Source of the DNA: Ktedonobacter racemifer DSM 44963
Lineage (GTDB): Bacteria; Chloroflexota; Ktedonobacteria; Ktedonobacterales; Ktedonobacteraceae
NCBI RefSeq assembly: GCF_000178855.1
Contig: NZ_ADVG01000004.1
Location: 2,294,001-2,358,000, forward strand
Direction: 5' to 3'
DNA length: 64,000 bases
Below are positions 27,175-36,725 of the stretch, piece by piece. Position 1 is the first letter of the stretch. The number at the start of each line of letters is the position of its first letter. The notes beneath the pieces were generated by a model, which did no database searches, was not told the DNA's origin, and worked only from the letters and a program-made list of their open reading frames with translations. The translations under genes were made by a program, and so were the position numbers.

Positions 27175-27558
27175 GTCTCCAGCAGCACTGCTGGAGACTT
27201 CTCTGTTAAGCTGCCTCTATTTACAACCGTTGCTCCTGATATCCTAGATGGGGAGCGATTTTTCCAGGCATCGAAATGTCTAATTCCATCCTTCGGTGCA
27301 AAATCGGTCAGCCTTTCAGTTAATTTACCAATAAACTCCCCAGGGAGCGCGTTTGTCCTGAACCAATCTAATGGTATACCCATTATGATCCTCAAGAATC
27401 ATTTTCAGGACATCTATCAGCCTTTGCAATTCTTGCCGCAAGATCTTAGGGTTCGACCGGAATGATAGTTTCGATTGCGCAAAGTTCATTTCTTGGATAA
27501 GACGCACTGCTCCTGCTTCTGACACTTTCAAAATATCGTCTTCCTGCATAACACACAC
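27175..27558 (-). pseudogene. Possible broken small gene, unknown
   Basis: One minus frame encodes NPKILRQELQRLIDVLKMIL and a second, offset by one base near 27390, continues with FIGKLTERLTDFAPKDGIRHFDAW. Both have plausible amino-acid composition, so a single frameshifted protein is likely. No family is recognised. Confidence 0.3.
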
Positions 27559-27680
27559 AAGTTCCTTCTAGGGGTATGGTATGCCCGGGGGTGGCTGGAC
27601 CTGCGCTTCATTGCACAGCTTTATCACAGTTCGTGGCTGAATTGATCAGCTCTCATATGACTTCGTCTGTACTCGATTGT

Positions 27681-27748
27681 TGACAATTGACTACAAAGTA
27701 TGTTATAGTTATAGTATAAAATATGACATACCGCTTTAAAGTATGTCA
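27681..27748 (+). promoter_or_regulatory. Promoter with inverted-repeat operator
   Basis: TTGACA (27681-27686), a 17-bp spacer and TTATAG (27704-27709) form a strong sigma-70-type promoter. Immediately downstream TGACATAC (27724-27731) and GTATGTCA (27741-27748) form an inverted repeat placed where a repressor would block transcription. The next gene start is at 27867. Confidence 0.65.
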
Positions 27749-27866
27749 AGAGAGATTTACAGAATGCTTGTTCTAATGTCGTTTTCTGTAGATTTTTATA
27801 CGTTTTTAATATCTGATCAATGCCGATTGGATAAGGGGAAAATGTACAGACGGAGGAGACAACGGA

Positions 27867-28187
27867 ATGGAAGAGGAAAAGAAGCTTACGCTAAAGCAGT
27901 GGCAGGTCAAGTCACGGCTAACAACGCAAGCTTTCGCGCGTGAGATTAAGGTTGATGCGCGAACCTTGAAAAATGCTATGATTGCTGGCAATCCGGTCCA
28001 TGAAACGACCGTGTTGCTCATTATCGACGGAATGAAACGGTACTTTGCGCGATATCCGGAATATGCGGAAGGATACAAAATTCCGGAAAGTGCAGAGGAT
28101 TTTAAGGATTTAGTGATTTATGACCCTGAGAAGCATCGAAAAAGCACGGCAGGGATAAAATTAAAAAAAGAGGTTGAGCAGCAATAA
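27867..28187 (+). CDS. Small HTH-like DNA-binding protein
   Basis: A 106-residue basic protein. Residues 18-40 (TTQAFAREIKVDARTLKNAM) read like an XRE-type helix-turn-helix; the tail is Lys-rich. It follows a promoter with an operator-like inverted repeat, so autoregulation is plausible. It is the first gene of the accessory module that leads to the FtsK-like ATPase. GACGGAGGAGAC is the likely ribosome site. Confidence 0.6.
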   Translation: MEEEKKLTLKQWQVKSRLTTQAFAREIKVDARTLKNAMIAGNPVHETTVLLIIDGMKRYFARYPEYAEGYKIPESAEDFKDLVIYDPEKHRKSTAGIKLKKEVEQQ

Positions 28188-28352
28188 CACATGACCATTC
28201 TGTTGTTGTGGGCGGCCTGGCCGCGATGGGCGCGACCAAGCCTCGCCTTGAGATACGGTTCAAGGCATTATTTATTATAATACTTGTAAAGGGAACAATA
28301 ACAGACATTGCAAATCAATGTTTGACCTCATAAAGCTCACAATTGACTCACA

Positions 28353-28388
28353 AAGAGGCGCATCGTTCACGGTGCGCCTCTTTTATTT
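28353..28388 (+). terminator. Rho-independent terminator
   Basis: AAGAGGCGCA and TGCGCCTCTT pair over a 10-base loop, followed by TTATTTTT. It ends the transcript of the HTH-like gene. The 28188-28352 gap is gene-free. Confidence 0.8.
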
Positions 28389-28420
28389 TTGTGCAAGAGT
28401 GTGTTATACTGTTGTTGTTT

Positions 28421-28464
28421 GAATACGTATGAGTGCAAACGAATACGTTTGTATTCATACGAAC
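28421..28464 (+). promoter_or_regulatory. Iteron-like motif array GAATACGTATG / CGAATACGTTTG / ATTCATACGAAC
   Basis: Three close or inverted versions of a GAATACGT-type word lie 115 bp before the next gene. Related words occur at 36661-36702, 39601-39638 and 40326-40357, each upstream of genes of this module, suggesting a common regulator. Confidence 0.45.
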
Positions 28465-28579
28465 AAGCGATGGGGCAATAAAAAGAAAAGCCTGACAAGC
28501 GTGGGGACGCTTCCAGGCGGTGGTCCTGCTTTCGAATTCAGGACATGTGTATTGTAGCATTCTTGAAAGGACATATCTT

Positions 28580-28948
28580 ATGTCACAAAGGATCATCCCG
28601 TATTCCTTCTCTGTGGAGAGAATCTATCCCTCCTTCAGCGGCATGACGGAGTATCCACAATTTACAGCAGCTCCGGTCATAACTCGCCCTGGCCAGGCAC
28701 AGGGCATCTACATCACACTTCATGACCCTGATGCTGCCGAGGAAACAGCGGCAATGTTTGACCGCTGGTTTGCCACGCGATCTGAAATCTCCGTCGTCGA
28801 TTATGGCACATCCGACAAACAAGGTTTAGGGTTCATTATTGTCGAATACCTTGAGTGCGATGTTGACCAGCTCTTTACTGCAATTTTGAATGATGTCGCA
28901 ATTGTCGCTGACTACACGGTGTATGGCCGCGATCTGATGGAGGGATAA
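28580..28948 (+). CDS. Hypothetical protein of the FtsK-like module
   Basis: 122 residues, soluble, acidic, without a recognised domain (MSQRIIPYSFSVERIYPSF start). AAAGGA lies 8 bp before the ATG at 28580. The stop is 4 bp before the following membrane-protein gene, and all three genes to 31028 are tightly spaced, so they form one operon. Confidence 0.6.
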   Translation: MSQRIIPYSFSVERIYPSFSGMTEYPQFTAAPVITRPGQAQGIYITLHDPDAAEETAAMFDRWFATRSEISVVDYGTSDKQGLGFIIVEYLECDVDQLFTAILNDVAIVADYTVYGRDLMEG

Positions 28949-28952
28949 CACC

Positions 28953-29492
28953 ATGGCTGGAAGAAACGTTCTTGCTAATGCGCAATCACAGTTCAACCGC
29001 GTACATCACAAACTTGGAAGTAGCCCCTTGATCAACTGGATCCTGGGTGTATCCTCACTCTTTTTCTGGGGGTGTGCGAGCGTCATCCAGATTCAGACGA
29101 GTGAGTACCTGGCGATGGGAGCACAAACTCGCGTCGCCAACGTGTCCTGGGGTGTCTTGCTCCAGCCCTGGCTGATGATCACCGGGCAGGCTCCCATTGG
29201 ATTTGCCACTGCCTGGCTCTACGGGTGGGTAGTGGAGCTGATCACCCTCATTTTTGCCCTGGCCCTTTCCGTGGCCGTCGCTAAGATTAGCGTTGCTAAC
29301 CCAAAACTGGGCAGGGGCTTTTTGTACTGTGGTTTACTGCTGCTTGCCCTCAACAGCTATGCAGACTATAGCAGCTCGCCCGGGACCTCTCCTCTGGTCC
29401 AGTTTCTTATAGCGTTGGCAGTCGGTATGATGGCAGTTTGCGGCCTGCCGCTTTCCATAGGCCTGATTGAGCATGGTTTCCAGGAGCTATAA
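28953..29492 (+). CDS. Four-helix membrane protein of the FtsK-like module
   Basis: A 179-residue protein with hydrophobic segments at about 27-46, 68-100, 112-130 and 145-170. It is encoded 4 bp upstream of the ATPase gene. Small polytopic proteins next to FtsK/TraB-type ATPases often form part of a DNA-transfer channel; that role is inference. No family is recognised. Confidence 0.65.
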   Translation: MAGRNVLANAQSQFNRVHHKLGSSPLINWILGVSSLFFWGCASVIQIQTSEYLAMGAQTRVANVSWGVLLQPWLMITGQAPIGFATAWLYGWVVELITLIFALALSVAVAKISVANPKLGRGFLYCGLLLLALNSYADYSSSPGTSPLVQFLIALAVGMMAVCGLPLSIGLIEHGFQEL

Positions 29493-29495
29493 ATC

Positions 29496-31028
29496 ATGGA
29501 CACAAACAACACTCAAAAGCTCGCCATCGCAGGCGCGACCACACTGGTCGCTGAACCTGTCTTCCTTATGGCTCATTATGGGGGTGTTGGTGTGATTGCT
29601 GGTCTGGCCGCTGGAGCCTTTGCCTATTGGTTGGCCGATGAGTTTAGTCCATCAGCAGAGGGGGAGGAAACTTCCCCAACTGCGGCCGCTGAGAAGGGCA
29701 GCCCAACAAAGAAGGACAAAGCACCAGGCGAATCATCACTCCTCTATCGCATGCTCAACGGCAAAAGTATGCGCAGCGAGGGCCAGGACGAGCAACAAAA
29801 CAACGAGCCAGAGGCAGCGGACACGCAGCGACAGGAAGGCCCCTGGGTACCTCCGCAATTCCGTCTGGATGATGTACTCGCCGTCGTGCGCGACTTCAAC
29901 CAGCAAAACAAATTGTACTTTGGTGATACCGAGGAGGGCGCGGCCTCGCTCAAGCTGAGCAAGGTCTACCACATTATGGACGTGGCGAGCAGCGGCAACG
30001 GCAAAAGCAATCGATTCCGCCTCATCATGATGCAAACAGTCACGTGTTGCGAGACCTACTATATTAACCCCCTCGCAGCCAACGTCAAACTGGTAGATGA
30101 TGAGCGCAAGATTGAAGTGTGGAAACCGATTTTCGACCGGCTAGCAAATGGGCATCCAGTGAAAGAAGGACCAGAAATACACGAACTCATGACCTCACTG
30201 GTCGCTGAGATCAACACACGCAACGAGCAGGAGCAAGAAGGAGATTTCTCCTGGCGCGAGCGTCCCATTTTGGCATTTATTGACGAACTTCCCGAGGTAG
30301 CTGCTCGCTGCCCTGAAGCAATAGAGTTGCTTGATAAGATCGGACGCACTGGCCGCCAATTCTTTGTGTTTTGTTGCGTTGCCAGTCAGACAGCGCTTGT
30401 GAGTGAGATCGGGCAGTCAACCGCGGCCCAGGCGAATTACAAGACGCGCATCTATGGCGGCGGTGATAAGACCAGCGCCGGGCGCATGATGAAGGGGAAA
30501 GTGCCTGCTGACGTCGAGAAGACGCTGGCCACCAGTAAGGCAGGCCTGAGCCTCATGCTTGCTGAAGGGATGCAAGGCGGTACATATGTGCGCGCCCCCC
30601 TGGTGACCAATGAAGCATTGTTTGCATACCTGGGTTTGCCTGCGTTCCGTATGGAAGATTGGATCAAGAGCAAGCCATCTGTGCAACCGACACGCCGGAT
30701 GGTTCCTATGACTGATCCGGCATTCCCCACTTTAACGCTTTTACGCAAAAATGAAAATAAGGCCGAAATGAGCTCAGGAAGCCCTCGTGAAAGCGTGAAA
30801 AGTGAAAGCCGTGAAAGCGTTAAACGCGTGAAAGGCCCCAATGAGGAGGCCATTCTAGAGGCGATGGACGCGCTTGCAGATGAGGGCCAGCCTCTCACCA
30901 TCAATGCAATCGCAAAAAAAGCGGGCCTGACCTGGCGCAAGGCCGATGATATTGAGGATGTAGCCAGCTACTACGGATTTGATCTGGAGCGTGGCTCTGG
31001 TCGACCTACAAAAGAGGCCGCTAGATAG
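29496..31028 (+). CDS. FtsK/TraB-like DNA translocase with C-terminal winged helix
   Basis: A 510-residue protein. N-terminal hydrophobic residues (about 10-45) may anchor it in the membrane. The P-loop is DVASSGNGKSNRF at about 160-175 and Walker B is RPILAFIDELPEV at about 260. ASQTALVSEIGQSTAAQANYKTR follows as in VirD4/FtsK-type ATPases. The last 80 residues (ILEAMDALADEGQPLTINAI ... GLTWRKADDI) form a winged-helix region. It resembles DNA-pumping ATPases of plasmids and ICEs. This is the best evidence that the region is a former conjugative or plasmid-like unit. Confidence 0.7.
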   Translation: MDTNNTQKLAIAGATTLVAEPVFLMAHYGGVGVIAGLAAGAFAYWLADEFSPSAEGEETSPTAAAEKGSPTKKDKAPGESSLLYRMLNGKSMRSEGQDEQQNNEPEAADTQRQEGPWVPPQFRLDDVLAVVRDFNQQNKLYFGDTEEGAASLKLSKVYHIMDVASSGNGKSNRFRLIMMQTVTCCETYYINPLAANVKLVDDERKIEVWKPIFDRLANGHPVKEGPEIHELMTSLVAEINTRNEQEQEGDFSWRERPILAFIDELPEVAARCPEAIELLDKIGRTGRQFFVFCCVASQTALVSEIGQSTAAQANYKTRIYGGGDKTSAGRMMKGKVPADVEKTLATSKAGLSLMLAEGMQGGTYVRAPLVTNEALFAYLGLPAFRMEDWIKSKPSVQPTRRMVPMTDPAFPTLTLLRKNENKAEMSSGSPRESVKSESRESVKRVKGPNEEAILEAMDALADEGQPLTINAIAKKAGLTWRKADDIEDVASYYGFDLERGSGRPTKEAAR

Positions 31029-31041
31029 GAAGGAACCCATT

Positions 31042-31073
31042 ATGCAGCAAGATGTGCAACCACAAAATCAACC
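31042..31073 (+). pseudogene. 5' part of a small gene split by the TnpB element
   Basis: ATGCAGCAAGATGTGCAACC with GGAAGGAACC upstream starts a gene 13 bp after the ATPase stop. After 31073 the TnpB element begins. Joined to 32549 the frame continues as QNQPDSIHSRNGFSRERMG. Confidence 0.5.
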
Positions 31074-32548
31074 GGACATCGCCTGCGGATGCCCCCGTTT
31101 TCAAACGCGGGGAGGAAGCAGGCGTTCCTTGTCGGAGTGGGGCAACGGAGGGGGAGCCTTTCCGGTTCGCTGCCCCGCAAAAAGAAAAGTAGACTATGAA
31201 ACAAACCATCATTGCCAAACTCAAGTTGCACACCACCAGCGAGCAGCTCGCCCAGCTTCGTAACCTGCAGCTGGCCTATCGCGACGCGCTGAATTATGTC
31301 AGCCGCTACGCCTTCGAACATGGCAAAATGAGCAGCAAAAGGCGCTTGCAGGAGGGCACCTATCAAGAGCTTCGGGTGCTCTACGCCTTGCCGGCGCAGA
31401 TGGCCTGTTCTGTCCCTCGCCAGGTAGGAGCGACCTACAAGGGCTTGTGGACCAAATACAAAAAGCATGCCGCCAGCCGCAAGGCCGGGGTGACCAAGAA
31501 ACGCTACAAAGGACTCGACCAGCCGCCCCGCTATCTCTCTCCCACCGTGACCTATCAGCAGGGCCGGGACTACGGCTTCAAAACCGAGCAGCGTGTTTCG
31601 GTCCTGACCCTCTCCGGTCGGCTGATCCTTCCCTACAGCGGCTACGAGCGCTATGTGGCCCTCATCGAGCAGGGAACCTCCATCGGTACGGCGCAGTTGT
31701 GGTATGACCAGCGGAAAAAGCGCTTCTACTTGCTGGTGGCGCTCTCCCTGGAACTGCCCGATCCCGAGCCAGGCGACCTCTCCCAAGTGGTTGGGGTGGA
31801 CGTCGGACGGCGGTACCTGGCGGTGACCTCGACCACTACTGGCTCGGGTGATCCTCTCTTCTTTTTGGGCAAAGAGGCGGTTGCCCAAGCTGACCACTAC
31901 ACCCGCCTGAGAAAACGACTTCAGCAGAAAGGCACTCGCGGCGCAATGCGCAAAGTGCGTGCGATTGAGCAGCGAGAGAGACGGTTGAAAGCTGAGACCA
32001 ACCACTGCATTTCCAAGCGCATCATCCATAGGCACCCCGCGTCCCTCATCGGGCTGGAAGAGCTAACAGACATTCGAGAGCGCACCAAGCCAAAGAAGCA
32101 CCGGCGCACAAAGCAAGGCAAAAGCAGCGAGCTGGTCTCCCCCAAGCAGCGCAGGGAAAACCGGCGGCGCTCCCAATGGTCCTTTGCCCAACTGCAGGCC
32201 ATGATTGCCTACAAGGCGATGCTCGCCGGCTCAGTGGCCACCAAAGTCGATGCCGATTACAGCAGCCAGGCTTGCCCCAGGTGCGGGCACACCGCGCGGG
32301 CCAATCGGCCAGGCAAGGGCCTCGTCTTTGTCTGTCAGAACTGCCATTACACGCTCCATGCGGATCTGGTGGGAGCGAGGAATCTGGTGCTGCGAACGCT
32401 TCTGGTTTGGCAAGACTGGGCCAGAACGGGGCTGTTGTCGGTAGCCCCTGATACGTCGGACAGCGAAGCCAAAGCGGCACGCCTCTCAAGGTATGCCGAG
32501 TTGCGGTGGAGTCCAGACGCAAGCCCCTCGCTTCAGCGATGGGGTCAC
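31074..32548 (+). mobile_element. IS200/IS605-type element carrying only tnpB
   Basis: The left-end hairpin lies at 31083-31126 (CGCCTGC...GCAGGCG enclosing CCCCCGTTTT-CAAACGCGGGG) and the right-end hairpin at 32525-32544 (CCCCTCGC-TTCA-GCGATGGGG). The boundaries are set by restoring the interrupted reading frame. The 3' part of tnpB and the right-end hairpin are where an omega-RNA is encoded in such elements. No tnpA is present. Confidence 0.7.
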
Positions 32549-32551
32549 TGA
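31196..32551 (+). CDS. tnpB: TnpB RNA-guided nuclease
   Basis: A 451-residue protein of full TnpB length. RuvC-like residues are visible: Asp in VVGVDVGRRYLAV, Glu in LIGLEELTDIRER and Asp in LHADLVGARNLV. The zinc finger is CPRCGH...CQNCHY. The N-terminal wedge/REC part is intact. It cuts DNA guided by omega-RNA and helps the element persist. The stop overlaps the right-end hairpin of the element. Confidence 0.93.
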   Translation: MKQTIIAKLKLHTTSEQLAQLRNLQLAYRDALNYVSRYAFEHGKMSSKRRLQEGTYQELRVLYALPAQMACSVPRQVGATYKGLWTKYKKHAASRKAGVTKKRYKGLDQPPRYLSPTVTYQQGRDYGFKTEQRVSVLTLSGRLILPYSGYERYVALIEQGTSIGTAQLWYDQRKKRFYLLVALSLELPDPEPGDLSQVVGVDVGRRYLAVTSTTTGSGDPLFFLGKEAVAQADHYTRLRKRLQQKGTRGAMRKVRAIEQRERRLKAETNHCISKRIIHRHPASLIGLEELTDIRERTKPKKHRRTKQGKSSELVSPKQRRENRRRSQWSFAQLQAMIAYKAMLAGSVATKVDADYSSQACPRCGHTARANRPGKGLVFVCQNCHYTLHADLVGARNLVLRTLLVWQDWARTGLLSVAPDTSDSEAKAARLSRYAELRWSPDASPSLQRWGH

Positions 32552-32738
32552 CTCTATTCACTCACGCAACGGTTTTTCTCGGGAACGCATGGGTGAGGAA
32601 GTGGCAGACGTCTTTGATGAGGAAGTCAGAAAAATGATAGCTCCTTTTCTGCAAGACGGGCTACTCACCTTGTCTGTGGTCAGTGAGGTGGTGTGGGGAA
32701 CTCCGAAGGCGCTGCCACCCGTTCAAGCATGCTCCTAG
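32549..32738 (+). pseudogene. 3' part of the small gene split by the TnpB element
   Basis: The frame DSIHSRNGFSRERMGEEVAD ... ALPPVQACS ends at TAG (32736-32738), exactly where the first IS630 copy begins. If joined to 31042-31073 the product is about 73 residues, rich in acidic residues. No family is recognised. Confidence 0.5.
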
Positions 32739-34179
32739 TGGGTCAGTTGCCAAGTCTTGTCCGGTTAAGCCGCCCTGCGGTAATAGTGGACCGAGCGAAT
32801 GCGTCGAGGAATACCGTGAATAGCGGTAGCCCCAGAACCTCCCACCCGATGCCGCCGTGCATAAGCTCAATCCCGGCGGGCATGCCGCTTGCCACCCCAG
32901 ATAAACGGCGTGGGATGACGATTCCAACCGATGACAGCATCAGTCAGCCACTGCTTCAGGATTTCGACATCATAGGTATGATAGCCTTGCAGCGCTCGCC
33001 GTTTGATGATCCGTTGCACCGACTCCGCCATGTTGAGCCAGGAGCCCGCGTTGGGTGTGGAAAGTAAGAGAATGCCATGCTCAGCACACCATTGCACCAG
33101 ACTGTGGCTTTTGTGCCCGGCCAGGTTGTCCCAGATCAACAGGATTCTGACAGGAGGGAAAAAGCGATCCAGCTGGTCGGCGGCGGGATAGATATCCCAA
33201 TCTTGCCAACGCCGACCAATGGGCACTGTTTCAGGAGCAGGAGGACAGTGTTTCAGAATGGAGGTGAGTTCTCGCTGCAGCCAGGGATGCAGAATGGCAT
33301 TGGTACTTTGTTGGACTGCTTCGGCGCGTAGTTCTCCTGTGGCGGGCCGCGCACAAGGTGAGCAACTTCGCGGTTTCTCCTCGGAGATATTGATGGGCCT
33401 GGCGTGCCGGCCGATGTTCGATCTGCCAGGAACTGCCGGGCTGCGGGATGGTCTGATACGGACCAGCCTCGTCTTCGCACCATACCTGGAGCCCAAGCCG
33501 TTCGCCGATCAAATAGGCCCGCTCAATTACTGCTGTTTTTTCCTGCGTATATTCATCATAGCTTTCTTCGACACGACCATCCTTTTTACGTAGGGTTTTG
33601 CCTGTCTCGCACCAGGTACGACTCTTTTGCCAGCTGTAACCAGCCCCATGGAGCGTGTAGAGAATGGTAAAGGTGCTCACCTGCGGCAATCCGCCGGGGG
33701 CTTCGCGCAAGGCACACCGTAACGTCGTGAGTGACCATGTCGCTGTCCCATCTTCCTTACGCACAGGACTGCGTTGGAGTTCTTGGAGAATGCGTGCTCG
33801 TTCGCTCGGGCCATACCTGCGTGGATGCCCGCTGCGAGGAAGGTCATCGAGAGCGGCTAGACCTCGTTCATGAAAGCGGCGAATCAGCCGGGTGACGGTT
33901 TTCTGGGCTTTCCAGCCTGCTGCTTCAGCGGCATCTGTCAGGGGTTTTCCCGCTGCAACAGCCAGCAGGGCAATGGCTCGTTGATGGCGGTTCAGGCGTT
34001 CGCTGGGAGCATGGCTAATACGGGTGAGTTCGCGGTGTTCGGCGTCCGTGAGAGGGCGAAGGCGTTGAGAAATGGGGTGGGACATACCGGGAATTCTTGA
34101 AGAGTCCTTTCATGGGTCAGAGATTTTTATTTTCCTTTTGAGTATGTCACAACCGGACAAGACTTGGCAAGTGACCCAC
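32738..34179 (-). mobile_element. IS630-family element A
   Basis: Its terminal repeats, read inwards, are GTGGGTCAGTTGCCAAGTCT at 32738 and GTGGGTCACTTGCCAAGTCT from 34179. TA lies on both sides (32736-32737 and 34180-34181), the target duplication of this family. Confidence 0.9.
32867..34085 (-). pseudogene. IS630-family transposase A, frameshifted
   Basis: The N-terminal HTH half (AGKPLTDAAEAAGWKAQKTV) and first Asp (QVWCEDEAGP) are in one frame up to about 33360. The rest, with ILLIWDNLAGHKSHSL (second Asp) and SWLNMAESVQRI (Glu), is in another. One shift near 33360 joins ...AKLLTL to the ATGELRAEAVQQST block. Some IS630 members use programmed frameshifting, but no clear slippery site is seen. 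Confidence 0.8.
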
Positions 34180-34181
34180 TA

Positions 34182-35368
34182 GTGCAATCGTTCAAAAGAA
34201 AGTAGGAAAGTAGCCGATATGAGAAGGTATGCAACCCATTTTCATTCGACCACTCACCGAACCCGAGCGAGCCCATATCGAGGCTCGCTTACGCTCCGGC
34301 TCAGCCTTTGTGCTACGCCGTTGCCAGATCCTTCTGGCTTCAGCCCGTGGAGAGCGAGCCATCGCCATTGCGCGGCAACTGGGCTGCGACGACCAGACGG
34401 TGCGCAATGTGATCAAAGACTTCAACGAGCAGGGGCTCGACGTGCTCAAGAAGGAGTCCTGTCGCCCTCATCGGCTACGCACCAGCATTGCCGACGAGAA
34501 TCTGCCAGCCCTGCGCGATCTGCTGCATCGCAGCCCGCGCGATTTTGGGATCGCGCGCAATCTCTGGTCTCTCCCACTGGTGGCGCAGATCTGCTTGTCA
34601 CAAGGACTCGTGGCTGCCCCGACCACTGCTGCCAGTGTCCGCCGTGCGCTCAAGCGCTTGGGGGTCAGTTGGAAACGCGCCCGCGCGCTGGATCACCAGC
34701 CCCGATCCGCAGTATGCACGAAAAAAAAGGCTCGTGACCGCTTGATCGCGTACGCTCAACCCCGCTCTGATTGGGCCATTGGCTTCCTCGACGAGGTCTG
34801 GTGGAGCCGATTTGCTCTTCCACGCCTTTATGCCTGGCAAGACTCCGAGCACCCCGTCCGTTTGGTTGAGCAATCCTGGCAAAAGAATGATCCAGACCCA
34901 AAAGCATTGGCGTGCTATGGGGTTCTCTGGCAAAAGGGAACCACGGAGGAACCCGTGCGAGAGCAGATGTGGCTTCGTTTTGTCACAGGACGCCCGGTGA
35001 GTGAGATCACCATCCAGTTTCTGGACTGGTGTTGTCAGCAATTGGCCGCACAAGGCAAACGTCAGTGGCTCCTCATCTGGGACAACGCCTCCTGGCATGA
35101 AAGCCGCGAGAGTGCGCACCTGGATCAGAAAACACAACCTCGCGGTCAAACAAACGGGCGAAGGGGTACGGATTTTGCCTTTCCAACTGCCCACCAAAAG
35201 TCCCTGGCTCAATCCAATTGAGCCCAAGTGGGTCCATGGCAAACGCAATGTGGCCGAAACCAATGGGTTGCTTTCGGCTCATCACCTCGCTGAGCGGGTC
35301 TGTGCCTATTATGGGTGTGCATATGAGCCACATTTATCTCTTTCCGAAAAGGTTTCGTAATCTTGCAC
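34182..35368 (+). mobile_element. IS630-family element B, abutting element A
   Basis: It starts GTGCAATCGTTC after the TA that also ends element A and closes with GTGCAAGATTACGAAACC (reverse complement) before TA at 35369-35370. The two IS630 copies share the middle TA. It is of the same subgroup as the copy at 63489-64000. Confidence 0.85.
34229..35360 (+). pseudogene. IS630-family transposase B, frameshifted near 35105
   Basis: The first frame covers the HTH (AIAIARQLGCDDQTVRNVIK), WAIGFLDEVWW and LLIWDNASWHE (two Asp). The end, VRILPFQLPTKSPWLNPIEP with the catalytic Glu, is in a second frame. The copy at 63497 keeps this region in one frame (ASFHVSKMVRTWIREHN), which confirms the break. 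Confidence 0.82.
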
Positions 35369-35648
35369 TAGCTCAGGAGGAGCGAGGCATCCGTTTTGGG
35401 ATCTCGGAAGTCTCGTTTGTTTGAGTACTTACAAACTCCCATTTTGTAGAGATGCATGGCTTGCTATGCGTCTCTACTGCACTTTATTGTACTATGGTTA
35501 AAACCTTGCGAGCTTGAGGCTTGGGAGCGGTGCTGAAATGCCGGTTTCAGCTAGGAGCGTGGAGCAAGCGATACCGAGAGCATCGACCCTTGACTGGGGT
35601 GGGAAGACTTGCAGAACGAGAGCGAGCGGAAGAGAAAGATGCTCTCAA

Positions 35649-36368
35649 GTAGAGTAGGGGCCGGTCGCCCATTACTGGGTCGCCCGTACCCCTCTCTCCG
35701 AACCGGTACGTGCCGCTTCTCACGGCATACGGCTCTCCACTTCGCCTGAGTACTTGCTTCTGAGTTATCGGGACAGCATCAGCACATCCCACTTTCCTCT
35801 TCGGTGTTCTTCAGGCTCCGCTAGCTCACTTCCCCCCAGACAGAGTTGGTTTCGTCTGTGTTACCACAGCTTATCCCTCTTGCCGGTACTGCTCTATGCA
35901 GTCAGCACAAGCCATTACAGCCGCACATTGGGTAATATTGAGCTTCCGTCATCATGCAGGTGTAACCCTGTTTAGATGATCCCGCATTTTCAGCAGAGTG
36001 AGTTTAGACGTGCTCCAGGCGTCCCGTTCGTCCCGTATTGCCCTCGTAGAAAGGGTCTGCCAACATCGATGGATAAGGCCGCATCTGCATTCTATGTCCT
36101 TAGATGTTGGACCCAACGTTTGTAGTCACCTTCCGTTGGAGTCGCGGGTGAAGACCAGTAGGACTAGGATTGACGCAGTTTAGCATTCGCCATACACGTC
36201 TTGCACTAACCACCCAGAGGATTGGTGACTTCCTCTTACATGGCTGTCCTCGCATGCTATGGTCGCCCTCCTCTTTCGAGGGTTGGGGTAAGCGAGGAGT
36301 GCATAGAACCGTCCATCAGTTCTAATACCTTTTTGGTACACTCACTTTCTGCCGCTGATGCGGCGCAC
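35649..36368 (-). mobile_element. ORF-less group II intron
   Basis: On the minus strand it starts GTGCGCCGCATC at 36368 and ends CCCCTACTCTAC at 35649, the same end types as the intron at 7068-10217. Domain V is at 35700-35735: GAGCCGTATGCCG-TGAGAAG-CGGCACGTACCGGTTC. The interior has ribozyme-like sequence but no maturase. At 720 nt it would need a maturase in trans. 35371-35648 contains no gene that I can support. Confidence 0.7.
35700..35735 (-). ncRNA. Domain V of the ORF-less intron
   Basis: A hairpin with base pairs GAGCCG/CGGTTC, a GAGA-like loop and a two-base bulge, as in catalytic domain V. Confidence 0.8.
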
Positions 36369-36578
36369 TGCAGGACCCCGCTCGCTCTCGGCACACAGTG
36401 CTCGGCCCACCTCAGACAAGGGCGGCATCGCCCGCGCTCCAGCTTGCCGCAGAAGTAAGATCCGAGGTAGAAAAAGATTTGCAGGTAATTGTTCCTCACT
36501 TCTCATACGCATTATGTGTCACTGGCGAGGACAAAGCGATTGTCAAATCACACTGCTCTATACCTGCCTTGAGCCATA

Positions 36579-36620
36579 GAGAAAAGGGCGAGAAAGCTTT
36601 CTCGCCCTTTTCTCGCTTTT
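36579..36620 (+). terminator. Strong Rho-independent terminator
   Basis: GAGAAAAGGGCGAGAAAG pairs perfectly with CTTTCTCGCCCTTTTCTC (36579-36614), followed by a T-rich run. 36369-36578 has no clear gene. Confidence 0.8.
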
Positions 36621-36725
36621 TTGCGAGACTTCCTGGCTTGACTTCTCTGTGTTTCTACGTCATTATATGTATACATACGTAGTCGTACGAATTCATATGA
36701 ACTTTCAAGAAAGGTCGTCAGCCAC

